Below the pieces are notes generated by a model. It had not been told where the DNA came from and made no database searches. It worked only from the letters and a program-made list of their open reading frames with translations. Position numbers and translations under genes: made by a program. DNA of 64,000 bases from Streptomyces sp. NBC_01716 (GTDB taxonomy: Bacteria; Actinomycetota; Actinomycetes; Streptomycetales; Streptomycetaceae), in assembly GCF_036248275.1 (NCBI RefSeq), contig NZ_CP109181.1:8370001-8434000 (forward strand), in the 5' to 3' direction. Positions 16,232 to 24,551 of this stretch are shown one piece after another. Every line of letters starts with the position of its first letter. The first letter of the stretch is position 1.

Positions 16232-17395
16232 GTGCGCATCACGGGAATCAGCACCCATGTCGTCGGCACACCCTGGCGTAATCTCACCTACGTCCTGGTC
16301 CACACCGACGAGGGGCTGACCGGCGTCGGCGAGACACGGATGCTCGGCAGGACCGACGCGCTGGTGGGATATCTGCGCGAGGCCGAGACCAACCACATCG
16401 CGGGTTCCGACCCGTTCGCCGTCGAGGACCTGGTCCGCCGGATGAAGTACGGCGACTTCGGGCGGGCCGGCGAGATCGTGATGTCGGGCATCGCCGTGGT
16501 GGAGATGGCCTGCTGGGACATCAAGGGCAAGGCCCTCGGCGTCCCGGTGTGGCAGCTGCTCGGCGGAAAGGTCACCGACCGCGTCAAGGCGTACGCGAAC
16601 GGCTGGTACACCACCGAGCGCACTCCCGAGGCGTACCACCAGGCCGCCGAGGCGGTCGTGGCCCGCGGCTACCGCGCCCTGAAGATCGACCCGTTCGGTA
16701 CCGGCCACTACGAGCTGGACCGGGCCGGGACCCGCTACGCGGTGTCGCTGATCGAGGCCGTACGGGACGCGATCGGCCCCGACACCGAGCTGATGCTGGA
16801 GATGCACGGACGGTTCAGCCCGGCGACGGCGGTACGGCTGGCGCGCGAACTGGCCCCGTTCGAGCCGGCGTGGCTGGAGGAGCCCGTACCGCCGGAGAAT
16901 CTCCAGGCGCTCGGCAAGGTCGCCGGGAAGGTGGACATCCCCGTCGCGACCGGCGAACGCATCCACGACCGCATCGAGTTCCGTGAGCTGTTCGCCTCGC
17001 AGGCCGCCGACATCATCCAGCCGGACGTCGGCCACATCGGCGGCATCCTGGAGGCGCGGAAGCTCGCCGCCACCGCCGAGACGCATTACGTGCTGGTGGC
17101 CCCGCACAACGTCGGCGGGTCCGTGCTGACCGCCGCCAGTCTCCAACTGGCCGCCTGCACACCCAACTTCAAGATCCTGGAGCACTTCAACGACTTCGCC
17201 GACGCGGAGATCAAGAAGATCGTCACAGGCGCGCCCGAGGTCGACCCGGAGACGGGCTGCTTCGAGATCTCGCACGCGCCGGGACTCGGTGTCGGGTTCG
17301 ACGCCGACGCCGCGGCCGAATTCCCGCAGCAGCAGGCCCGGTTCGACCTCTGGGCCGAGGGCTGGGAGAAGCGCGCACCCAAGGCGCCCCGATGA
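16232..17395 (+). CDS. Enolase-superfamily sugar-acid dehydratase (galactonate dehydratase-like)
   Basis: A 387-residue mandelate racemase/muconate lactonizing family protein; the GTG at 16232 follows AGGGG and gives the family N-terminus (RITGISTHVVG). The capping domain is about 1-110 and the barrel 120-375. Against E. coli galactonate dehydratase, whose D183, H185, E209, E235 and H285 I recall as key residues, the candidates here lie at a constant +7 offset: E190, H192, E216, E242 and H292, seen in LMLEMHGRF, WLEEPVPPEN, ATGERIH and VAPHNVGG. The first ligand is Glu rather than Asp. It should remove water from an aldonic acid to a 2-keto-3-deoxy acid. It overlaps the alcohol dehydrogenase gene by 4 bases and is preceded by IclR-type operators. 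Confidence 0.85.
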   Translation: MRITGISTHVVGTPWRNLTYVLVHTDEGLTGVGETRMLGRTDALVGYLREAETNHIAGSDPFAVEDLVRRMKYGDFGRAGEIVMSGIAVVEMACWDIKGKALGVPVWQLLGGKVTDRVKAYANGWYTTERTPEAYHQAAEAVVARGYRALKIDPFGTGHYELDRAGTRYAVSLIEAVRDAIGPDTELMLEMHGRFSPATAVRLARELAPFEPAWLEEPVPPENLQALGKVAGKVDIPVATGERIHDRIEFRELFASQAADIIQPDVGHIGGILEARKLAATAETHYVLVAPHNVGGSVLTAASLQLAACTPNFKILEHFNDFADAEIKKIVTGAPEVDPETGCFEISHAPGLGVGFDADAAAEFPQQQARFDLWAEGWEKRAPKAPR

Positions 17396-18417
17396 GCCGG
17401 GCTCCGATGAGCCGGGCGATCGTCGTCGACCGGCCCGGTGTCCACCGGCTCGCTGAGGGTGAGCGACCGGTCCCCGGACCCGGGGAAGTGCTGGTGAAGG
17501 TCGCGGCCGCCGGGATCTGCCTCAGCGACCGAGAGGTGTACCACGGCCGCCGTGACCCCGGCTATGTCCGCTACCCCGTCACGCCCGGCCACGAATGGTC
17601 CGGCACCGTCGAGGCCGTCGGCGGGGGAGTCGATCCGGCACTCGTCGGCAGGCGCACCGTCGCCGAGGGCTTCCGCACCTGCGGCATCTGCGAACGGTGC
17701 CGGGCCGGCGACACCTCGCTGTGCACCGGCGGCTACGACGAGACGGGCTTCACCCGGCCGGGCGCGTTCGCCGACCATGTCGCCGTCCCCGCACGGCTGT
17801 TGCACACCCTGGCCGACGACGCCGACCTGCGGGCCGCCGCCCTCCTGGAGCCGGCCGCCGTGGTCGCCGGAGCCGTACGGGCCGGCTGCCCGGAGCCCGG
17901 CGAGCGGATCGCCGTCGTGGGCGCGGGAACCCTCGGACTGCTCGCGGTCCAGTTCCTGGCCGCGTACGCGCCGGGCGAGCTGACGGTGATCGAGCCGCGG
18001 AAGCAACGAGCCGCCCTCGCACCAGAGTTCGGCGCGCACGAAGTCCTCACCCCGGCCGAGGCCGAGGGCCGCCGGGGCCACTACGACCTCGTGGTCGAGA
18101 CGGCGGGCGCGCCCACCACCGCGGCCTCGTCCTGCCTGCTGGCACGGCGTGGCGGCCGGGTCGTACTCACCGGGATGTTCTCGGCCGGTGCGACCGGGAT
18201 CGACCCCGTCCATCTCTCGGTGAGCCAGCTGACCGTACGCAGCGTCTTCGGCGCCCCGTCGGCCGCTTGGTCCTTCGCCGTACGTGCCTTCACGGCGGGC
18301 CTGCTCGACCCGGGCCCGCTCATCACCCACGAATTCCCGCTGGAGCGGTACGCCGAGGCGGTCGCGCTCGTCGGCGGCGGCGACCCCGGCACGGGGAAGG
18401 TGCTGCTGCGCCCCTGA
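17392..18417 (+). CDS. Zinc-dependent medium-chain alcohol/sugar dehydrogenase
   Basis: A 341-residue MDR-family enzyme translationally coupled to the dehydratase (ATGA at 17392-17395; a second ATG is at 17407). Catalytic zinc ligands are C43 (AAAGICLSD), H67 and E68 (TPGHEWSG). The structural zinc is held by C97, C100, C103 and C111 (RTCGICERCRAGDTSLC). The nucleotide-binding loop GAGTLG is at 177-182, with a Glu at the end of the next strand (TVIEPRKQ) that favours NAD. It resembles threonine/sorbitol/galactitol-type dehydrogenases. With the dehydratase it probably oxidises a sugar, polyol or keto-deoxy acid imported by the downstream ABC transporter. Confidence 0.85.
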   Translation: MSRAPMSRAIVVDRPGVHRLAEGERPVPGPGEVLVKVAAAGICLSDREVYHGRRDPGYVRYPVTPGHEWSGTVEAVGGGVDPALVGRRTVAEGFRTCGICERCRAGDTSLCTGGYDETGFTRPGAFADHVAVPARLLHTLADDADLRAAALLEPAAVVAGAVRAGCPEPGERIAVVGAGTLGLLAVQFLAAYAPGELTVIEPRKQRAALAPEFGAHEVLTPAEAEGRRGHYDLVVETAGAPTTAASSCLLARRGGRVVLTGMFSAGATGIDPVHLSVSQLTVRSVFGAPSAAWSFAVRAFTAGLLDPGPLITHEFPLERYAEAVALVGGGDPGTGKVLLRP

Positions 18418-18471
18418 CCGCACCGGCGGGCACGCCCTGACCGCCTCCTGCCGCAAGACCCGAACGGGGTT

Positions 18472-18485
18472 CGAAATCTCGAACA
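18472..18485 (+). promoter_or_regulatory. IclR-type operator copy 3
   Basis: CGAAATCTCGAACA differs at one position from the copy at 16174-16187. It lies about 105 bases before the U32-like/ABC operon and ties that operon to the same regulator. Confidence 0.65.
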
Positions 18486-18490
18486 CCGGC

Positions 18491-18532
18491 CAATACCCGC
18501 CGATACCTCGCCGATACCCGCCAACACCCTCA
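18491..18532 (+). repeat. Short C-rich tandem repeat in a leader
   Basis: About four imperfect 10-11-base units of the form GCCGATACCC (AATACCCGCC, GATACCTCGCC, GATACCCGCC, AACACCCTC) lie between the IclR-type operator and the ribosome binding site of the transporter operon. Function unknown. Confidence 0.5.
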
Positions 18533-18590
18533 ACTCCCCTGAACGCAAGCACCGCCGGACACCACAGGCGGCGACCGAAGGACATGTCCG

Positions 18591-19559
18591 TTGACCGACG
18601 CACCAGCCCACGGCACCCGCCGCCGCCCCGGTGGGCAGGCCCTCGCAGCCCTCGGCCTGGCCGCCCCCGACGACCACCCCGCCGACACGTCGCCGCACAC
18701 CTTCCCCGACGGCGGCACCTGGCGCACCGAGATCCCCTCCGTCGAGGGCCCCGAGGCCCTCACCGAAGTCCTCAAGGAATCCGCCCGCCTCGATGTGCCG
18801 GTCCACCGGATCAGCCAGGGCAGCGGCGTCTGGATGCTCACCGACGACGAGATCACCGAGATGGCCGGCGCCTGCGCGGACCGCGACATCGAACTGTGCC
18901 TCTTCACCGGTCCACGCGGCACGTGGGACACCGGCGCCGCCACCCGCACCGACTCCGGCGGCGCCGGCCTGCGCGCCCGGGGCCGTGACGCCGTCGCCGG
19001 CTGTGTCGAAGACGCCCTGCGCGCGGTGGAGTTGGGCGTCAAGTGCCTGCTCGTCGCCGACGAGGGGGTGCTCTGGTCACTGCACCGGCTGCGGGAGCGG
19101 GGCGACCTGCCCGCCGACACGACCCTCAAGGTGTCGGCACTCATCGGGCCCGTCAACCCCGCCTCGTACACGGTCTACGAACGCCTGGGCGCCGACTCAC
19201 TCAACATCCCCTCCGATCTCGCGCTCGCCCACTTCACCGAGATCCGCGGCGCCAGCCGCGCCCCGATGGACCTCTACATCGAGGCCCCCGACGACCTCGG
19301 CGGCTACGTCCGGATGTACGAGACCGCCGAACTGATCCGCCGCGGCGCGCCCCTGTACCTCAAGTTCGGCCTCTCCAAGGCGCCCGGCATCTACCCCTAC
19401 GGCGCCCACCTGCGCGAACTCACCCTGGCCACCGCCCGCGAACGCGTACGGCGCGGCCGGCTCGTACTCGACCTGCTCGCACGCCACGGCGCCGACGGCG
19501 GCATGTCGCCGCTCGGCTCCCGCCTCCCCGGCCCGCTCAACCGTTTCCCGCTCACCTAA
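18591..19559 (+). CDS. U32-peptidase-like TIM-barrel protein of the sugar operon
   Basis: A 322-residue protein with a TTG start at 18591, preceded by GAAGGA at good spacing; a nearby ATG (18584) is out of frame. Its barrel-like order of strands and helices (CLFTGPRGTWDT, VKCLLVADEGVLWSLHRL, TLKVSALIGPVNPASYTVYERLGADSLNIPSDL, MDLYIEAPDDLGGYVRMYETAELI) resembles the U32 peptidase/collagenase-like superfamily, whose members bind metals or modify RNA and cofactors. No signal peptide is present. It is the first gene of the mms-type transport operon, 12 bases before the binding-protein gene, so it probably acts on the imported compound or a derivative. The family call is tentative and the reaction unknown. 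Confidence 0.55.
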   Translation: MTDAPAHGTRRRPGGQALAALGLAAPDDHPADTSPHTFPDGGTWRTEIPSVEGPEALTEVLKESARLDVPVHRISQGSGVWMLTDDEITEMAGACADRDIELCLFTGPRGTWDTGAATRTDSGGAGLRARGRDAVAGCVEDALRAVELGVKCLLVADEGVLWSLHRLRERGDLPADTTLKVSALIGPVNPASYTVYERLGADSLNIPSDLALAHFTEIRGASRAPMDLYIEAPDDLGGYVRMYETAELIRRGAPLYLKFGLSKAPGIYPYGAHLRELTLATARERVRRGRLVLDLLARHGADGGMSPLGSRLPGPLNRFPLT

Positions 19560-19571
19560 GGACAAGGACTG

Positions 19572-20684
19572 ATGACCATGCGCACCAGCCGCGCCGCACT
19601 CACCGTCGTCGTCACATCGCTCGCCCTCGCGCTGACCGCCTGCGGTCAGAGCGGCGAGGGAGGGAGCAAGGAGGAGAAGAAGGGCGGCAAGGGCTCCACC
19701 GTCGGGATCGCGATGCCGACCAAATCGTCGGAACGCTGGATCGCCGACGGCCGCAACATGGTCGCCGAGTTCAAGAAGCTCGGCTACAAGACCGACCTCC
19801 AGTACGGCGAGGACGACGTCGACCAGCAGGTCTCCCAGATCGAGAACATGATCACGAAGGGGGTCGACGTCCTTGTCGTCGCCTCCATCGACGGCCGGGC
19901 GCTGGGGGACGTCCTCGGCCAGGCAGCCGACCAGGGCATCAAGGTCATCTCCTACGACCGGCTCATCCTCGGCAGCCCGAACGTCGACTACTACGCCTCG
20001 TTCGACAACGAGAAGGTCGGCGTCCTCCAGGCGGCGTACCTCATCGACAAGCTCGGCCTGAAGGACGGCGCCGGCGACGAAGGCCCGTTCAACATCGAGC
20101 TGTTCGCCGGCTCGCCGGACGACAACAACACCCGCTACTTCTTCCAGGGCGCCTGGAAGACCCTCAAGCCGTACATCGACAAGAAGCAGCTCGTCGTCAA
20201 GAGCGGCCAGACACAGCTCGACCAGGTCACCACGCTCCGCTGGGACGGCGGCACCGCGCAGCGGCGGATGGACGACCTGCTCACCAAGTCCTACGGCTCC
20301 GACGACGTCGACGCCGTGCTCTCGCCCTACGACGGCATCTCCATCGGCATCCTGTCCGCCCTGAAGTCGGACGGTTACGGCACGGCCGCCAAGCCGTACC
20401 CGCTCGTCACCGGCCAGGACGCAGAGGTCGCCTCGGTCAAGTCGATCATCGCCGGGCAGCAGACACAGACCGTCTACAAGGACACCCGCGCGCTGGCCAG
20501 GCAGGCGGTGCAGATGGCCGACGCCGTACTGAACGACAAGAAGCCCGAGGTCAACGACGAGAAGACGTACGACAACGAGACCAAGGTCGTCCCGGCCTAT
20601 CTGCTGGACCCGGTCAGCGTCGACAAGGCCAACTATCAGTCCGTCCTGGTCGACTCCGGCTACATCAAGGCGAGTGACCTGTGA
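19572..20684 (+). CDS. chvE: Monosaccharide ABC transporter substrate-binding lipoprotein
   Basis: A 370-residue lipoprotein with lipobox LTAC at C24. A charged Gly/Lys linker precedes a periplasmic-binding fold of the ChvE/XylF type (IAMPTKSSERWIADGRNM, MITKGVDVLVVASIDGRALGDVL, KVISYDRLI). It delivers monosaccharides such as arabinose, galactose, glucose or xylose in known relatives. It overlaps the ATPase gene by 4 bases (GTGA). The ChvE/Mms family assignment is strong from the gene trio and from the conserved SYDRLI and VLSPYDGISIGIL segments; the exact sugar is not known. Confidence 0.88.
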   Translation: MTMRTSRAALTVVVTSLALALTACGQSGEGGSKEEKKGGKGSTVGIAMPTKSSERWIADGRNMVAEFKKLGYKTDLQYGEDDVDQQVSQIENMITKGVDVLVVASIDGRALGDVLGQAADQGIKVISYDRLILGSPNVDYYASFDNEKVGVLQAAYLIDKLGLKDGAGDEGPFNIELFAGSPDDNNTRYFFQGAWKTLKPYIDKKQLVVKSGQTQLDQVTTLRWDGGTAQRRMDDLLTKSYGSDDVDAVLSPYDGISIGILSALKSDGYGTAAKPYPLVTGQDAEVASVKSIIAGQQTQTVYKDTRALARQAVQMADAVLNDKKPEVNDEKTYDNETKVVPAYLLDPVSVDKANYQSVLVDSGYIKASDL

Positions 20685-22222
20685 CCGCACCCGTCCTGGA
20701 GATGCGCTCCATCGGCAAGACCTTCCCCGGGGTGAGGGCGCTCTCCGATGTCACGCTCACCGTCGCGCCGGGGGAGGTGCACGCCATCTGCGGGGAGAAC
20801 GGAGCGGGCAAGTCGACGCTGATGAAGGTCCTCAGCGGCGTTCATCCGCACGGCAGTTACGACGGCGAGATCCTCTTCCAGGGCTCACCCTGCGCCTTCA
20901 AGGACATCGGGGCCAGCGAGGCCCGCGGCATCGTGATCATCCATCAGGAACTCGCCCTCGTCCCGTACTTGTCGATCGCCGAGAACATCTTCCTCGGCAA
21001 CGAGCACGCGAGGCGCGGGATCATCAGCTGGAACGAGACCCTGAAGCACGCCGCCGCGCTGCTGAAGAGGGTCGGGCTCACCGAGCACCCGGGGACCAGG
21101 GTCGCCGACATTGGTGTGGGCAAGCAGCAACTGGTGGAGATCGCCAAGGCCCTCGCCAAGGAGGTGAAGCTGCTCATCCTCGATGAGCCGACCGCCGCGC
21201 TCAACGACTCGGACAGCGCCCAACTCCTACTTCTCATAAGGGAATTGCAGGCCCAGGGCATCACCTCCATCATCATCTCGCACAAGCTCAACGAGATCGC
21301 CGAGGTCGCCGACTCCGTCACGATCCTCCGTGACGGCCGCACCATCGAAACCCTCGACGTCAGAGCCGATTCGACCACCGAGGACCGCATCATCCGCGGC
21401 ATGGTCGGCCGCGACCTCGACCACCGCTTCCCCGAACGCACCCCGCACGACGGGGACCCCGGGGCGCGGCCCGCGCTGGAGATCCGCGACTGGACCGTGC
21501 ACCACCCGATCGACCAGCAGCGCAAGGTGGTCGACAACGTCTCGATCCATGTCCGCCGGGGCGAGATCGTCGGTATCGCGGGGCTGATGGGCGCGGGCCG
21601 CACCGAACTCGCGATGAGCGTCTTCGGGCGCTCCTACGGCCGCAACATCAGCGGGACGGTCTTCAAGGACGGCCGGGAGATCCGTACGAGAACCGTGCCC
21701 GAGGCCGTGGGGCACGGCATCGCGTACGTCACCGAGGACCGCAAGCAGTACGGGCTCAACCTCATCGACACCATCAGCCGCAACATCACCCTCAGCGCCC
21801 TGCCGAAGGTCGCGCGGCGCGGCATCGTCGACGAGCACGAGGAGACCCGCGTCGCCGAGTCCTACCGCACCGGCATGAACATCAAGGCCCCGACCGTCTT
21901 CGAGCAGACCGGCCGGCTCTCCGGCGGCAACCAGCAGAAGGTCGTCCTCAGCAAGTGGATCTTCGCAGGACCCGATGTGCTCCTGCTCGACGAGCCGACC
22001 CGCGGGATCGATGTCGGCGCCAAGTACGAGATCTACACCGTCATCGACCGGCTCGCCGCACAGGGCAAGGCCGTTGTCTTCATCTCCTCCGAACTCCCGG
22101 AGCTGCTCGGGATGTGCGACCGCGTCTACACCATGGCGGCCGGCCGGCTCACGGGCGAGATCCCACGCGCGGAGGCGACCCAGGAAGTCCTGATGCGCCA
22201 CATGACCAGGAACACGAGGTAG
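20681..22222 (+). CDS. mmsA: Monosaccharide ABC transporter ATP-binding protein (tandem ATPase)
   Basis: A 513-residue protein with two ABC domains, as in the MmsA/XylG/AraG group. Domain 1 has Walker A GENGAGKST (38-46) and Walker B LLILDEPTAAL (about 165-175). Domain 2 begins near residue 270 with a degenerate Walker A GLMGAGRTE and the signature LSGGNQQKV near 410, then LLLDEPTRGIDVGAKYEIY. This asymmetric pattern is normal for sugar importers of the CUT2 class. It is coupled to the binding-protein gene (GTGA), and the permease gene starts 5 bases downstream. Confidence 0.92.
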   Translation: MTAPVLEMRSIGKTFPGVRALSDVTLTVAPGEVHAICGENGAGKSTLMKVLSGVHPHGSYDGEILFQGSPCAFKDIGASEARGIVIIHQELALVPYLSIAENIFLGNEHARRGIISWNETLKHAAALLKRVGLTEHPGTRVADIGVGKQQLVEIAKALAKEVKLLILDEPTAALNDSDSAQLLLLIRELQAQGITSIIISHKLNEIAEVADSVTILRDGRTIETLDVRADSTTEDRIIRGMVGRDLDHRFPERTPHDGDPGARPALEIRDWTVHHPIDQQRKVVDNVSIHVRRGEIVGIAGLMGAGRTELAMSVFGRSYGRNISGTVFKDGREIRTRTVPEAVGHGIAYVTEDRKQYGLNLIDTISRNITLSALPKVARRGIVDEHEETRVAESYRTGMNIKAPTVFEQTGRLSGGNQQKVVLSKWIFAGPDVLLLDEPTRGIDVGAKYEIYTVIDRLAAQGKAVVFISSELPELLGMCDRVYTMAAGRLTGEIPRAEATQEVLMRHMTRNTR

Positions 22223-22227
22223 ACGAC

Positions 22228-23487
22228 ATGGGTCCGGCCACCACCGACCTCTCGAAATCCCCGGGCGACAAGGCCCGGGGCGGCCCGCCGCGGCCCGACC
22301 GCCCGCACTCCTCCGCCACCCGCGATCTGCTGCTGGACGCGGCGCGGCGCAACATGCGGCAGTACGGGATGCTCATCGCGCTCGCGCTGATCGTCGTGCT
22401 GTTCCAGATATGGACCGACGGCGTCCTTCTCAAGCCCAACAACGTCACCAACCTGGTTCTCCAGAACAGCTACATCCTGGTGCTGGGCATCGGCATGATG
22501 ATCGTCATCATCGCCGGCCATATCGACCTCTCCGTCGGCTCCCTCGCCGCGTTCGTCTCCGCCGCGTGCGCGGTGATGATGGTCGAGCACGACATCCCGT
22601 GGGTCCTCGCTCTCGTACTCGGCCTCGCCATCGGCGCGGTGGCGGGCGCCTGGCAGGGCTTCTGGATCGCATACGTCGGCATCCCCTCGTTCATCGTCAC
22701 CCTCGCCGGGATGCTGCTCTTCCGCGGCGGTACCCAGATCTTCCTCGGCTCACGCTCGCTCGGCCCGTTCCCCGAAGGCTTCCAGAAGATCTCCACCGGC
22801 TACCTCCCGGAGATCGGACCGGCCACCAACTACCACAATCTGACGCTGCTGTTGGGGCTGGCACTGCTCGCGTTCGCACTCCTCCAGGAGGTCCGGGACC
22901 GGCGCCGCCAGAAGGAGTACGAGCTGGAGGTCCTGCCCCGTAACCTCTTCCTCACCAAGTGCGTGGCGCTCGCCGCGGCGGTCCTCGCCTTCACCATGAC
23001 GCTCGCCAGCTACCGCGGTGTCCCCGTCGTCCTGCTGCTGCTCGCCGCGCTGCTCATCGGTTTCGGCTACGTCATGCGCAATGCCGTCGTCGGCCGCCAT
23101 GTGTACGCGCTGGGCGGCAACCGCGCGGCGGCGAAACTCTCCGGCGTGAAGGACCGGCGCGTCACCTTCCTGGTCTTCGTCAACATGGGCGTGCTGGCCG
23201 CGCTCGCCGGGATCGTCTACGCGGCGCGCCTCAACGCGGGTGTCCCGCAGGCCGGCGTCAACTTCGAACTGGAGGCCATCGCGGCGGCGTTCATCGGCGG
23301 CGCGTCGATGAGCGGCGGCGTCGGCACGGTGTTCGGCGCCGTCATCGGCGGACTTGTCCTCGGTGTCCTCAACAACGGCATGTCCCTGGTCGGCATCGGT
23401 ACCGACTATCAGCAGGTCATCAAGGGTCTGGTGCTGCTGGCCGCCGTCGGGTTCGACGTCTGGAACAAACGCCGGGTGGGTTCCTGA
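22228..23487 (+). CDS. mmsB: Monosaccharide ABC transporter permease
   Basis: A 419-residue CUT2-class permease; the ATG at 22228, 5 bases after the ATPase gene, is chosen because upstream in-frame codons lie inside that gene. A Pro/Arg-rich cytoplasmic N-terminus (1-45) leads to about ten membrane helices. The family signature GHIDLSVGSLAAF lies in the first third and GVKDRRVTFLVFVNMGVLAALAGI in the last third. The long insert rich in charged residues (EVRDRRRQKEYELEVLPRN) is typical of MmsB/GguB proteins. It forms the membrane channel with the two preceding gene products. Confidence 0.92.
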   Translation: MGPATTDLSKSPGDKARGGPPRPDRPHSSATRDLLLDAARRNMRQYGMLIALALIVVLFQIWTDGVLLKPNNVTNLVLQNSYILVLGIGMMIVIIAGHIDLSVGSLAAFVSAACAVMMVEHDIPWVLALVLGLAIGAVAGAWQGFWIAYVGIPSFIVTLAGMLLFRGGTQIFLGSRSLGPFPEGFQKISTGYLPEIGPATNYHNLTLLLGLALLAFALLQEVRDRRRQKEYELEVLPRNLFLTKCVALAAAVLAFTMTLASYRGVPVVLLLLAALLIGFGYVMRNAVVGRHVYALGGNRAAAKLSGVKDRRVTFLVFVNMGVLAALAGIVYAARLNAGVPQAGVNFELEAIAAAFIGGASMSGGVGTVFGAVIGGLVLGVLNNGMSLVGIGTDYQQVIKGLVLLAAVGFDVWNKRRVGS

Positions 23488-23490
23488 CGG

Positions 23491-23528
23491 CCCGTCGGCC
23501 GCTTCGGGAAGTTCAGGTCGCCGACGGG
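23491..23528. terminator. Possible bidirectional terminator
   Basis: CCCGTCGGC (23491-23499) pairs with GCCGACGGG (23520-23528) across a 20-base loop between convergent genes. It overlaps the last codons of the DUF6510 gene, and the long loop makes it weaker than other hairpins here. Confidence 0.4.
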
Positions 23529-23818
23529 TCGAGGGGGATCGTGAGCGAGGAGGCACCGTGCAGATCCAGCCACGCGGTGTCCTTCCCCCGGACCAGCCGG
23601 ATCACCACCTCTTCGCACCGCGGGCACCGGGCCACCAGACCCGGTGCCCGGTCGTAGACACGGAGTTGGGCCACCGGGCCCCGGCGGCCGCACCCGGCGC
23701 AGCTGCCCACGGCCCCGGTCAGATCGACCGCGAAGATCTCGGAGAGCGGGCCGCCCAGCATGTTGCCGTCCTGGTAGGCCTCGTCGGAGACCTCGTCGCG
23801 CGTGCGATTGACGTTCAT
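23513..23818 (-). CDS. DUF6510-family zinc-ribbon-like protein
   Basis: A 101-residue protein. ATG 23818 is preferred over GTG 23830 because GGAGGATGAC forms its ribosome binding site. Two Cys pairs, CAGC (about 40-43) and CPRC (about 66-69), are spaced as in a rubredoxin or zinc-ribbon knuckle fold. It starts 1 base after the stop of the flavin reductase gene and belongs to the same transcript as that and the molybdopterin oxidoreductase. The same trio is found in other actinobacteria as I recall, suggesting a metal-binding accessory or carrier for the redox pair. Function unproven. Confidence 0.7.
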   Translation of the reverse strand: MNVNRTRDEVSDEAYQDGNMLGGPLSEIFAVDLTGAVGSCAGCGRRGPVAQLRVYDRAPGLVARCPRCEEVVIRLVRGKDTAWLDLHGASSLTIPLDPSAT

Positions 23819-23819
23819 G

Positions 23820-24551
23820 TCATCCTCCACTGGGGCCGAAGCGTTCGGTCCTGATCCGGGCGGGGTCGTGGCCGAGACCGGTCAGGAGCGTCGCGGCGTT
23901 CTCGACGAAGCCAGTCGGCCCGCACACGTAACAGCGGGGGCGCTGATCGGCGGGCCAGCCCGCGCGCACCAGATCCTCGGCCGTCAGCCGGCCCACCGGC
24001 CTGTGGTGTCCGGGCGGCGCGGCGCGTGTGTAGAGATACTCCGTGTCGAGGCCGGGCTCCCCGCGGAGCAGTTCGGGCACATACAGCTGATCGTCCGGCT
24101 CGCGCACGGAGTAGAGCAGACGGAACGGCGCGCGCCCGCCCACCGCGCCACGCGTGCGCACCATCGACATCAGCGGCACCACTCCCGAGCCGCCGCCCAC
24201 CAGCAGCACGGGCTCGGCCTGCTCCGGCCGCCAGACGAACCAGCCGCCGATCGGACCGCGCAGCTCAACCCGGTCACCGGGGACCATGACATCCATCAGA
24301 TACGGCGACACCTCACCGTCCCCCACGCGCTGGACCGTCAGCTCCACGCGGTCACCGTCCGGCGCGGACGCCACCGAGTAACTGCGCTGCGTGCTGTACC
24401 CGTCCTCCGCCGTGAGCCGTACGTCGACGTGCTGGCCCGCCAGATGCGCCGGCCAGCCGGGCACGTCGAACACCAGCGTCCGGGCCGTTGCCGACTCCGC
24501 CCGCCGGCCGACCAGTTCGGCCACCAGCCAGCGCAGCGGTGCGCTCACCAT
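23820..24551 (-). CDS. Ferredoxin-NADP reductase-like flavoprotein
   Basis: A 243-residue oxidoreductase beginning MVSAPLRWLVAELVG. The ATG at 24551 shares one base with the stop of the upstream gene (TGATG). The FAD domain shows the RSYSVASAP motif (Arg-x-Tyr-Ser), and GPIGGWFVW follows. The NAD(P) domain shows VGGGSGVVPLMSMV and ends with the conserved YVCGPTGFVENAA. No 2Fe-2S or flavodoxin domain is fused, so electrons must pass to a separate partner. The neighbouring sulfite-oxidase-like molybdopterin protein is the obvious candidate. Confidence 0.88.
   Translation of the reverse strand: MVSAPLRWLVAELVGRRAESATARTLVFDVPGWPAHLAGQHVDVRLTAEDGYSTQRSYSVASAPDGDRVELTVQRVGDGEVSPYLMDVMVPGDRVELRGPIGGWFVWRPEQAEPVLLVGGGSGVVPLMSMVRTRGAVGGRAPFRLLYSVREPDDQLYVPELLRGEPGLDTEYLYTRAAPPGHHRPVGRLTAEDLVRAGWPADQRPRCYVCGPTGFVENAATLLTGLGHDPARIRTERFGPSGG

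Noticed and set aside
21955..22227. Longer N-terminus for the sugar permease
   Set aside because: It would lie wholly inside the ATPase gene; the ATG at 22228 follows its stop by 5 bases and gives the usual permease start.
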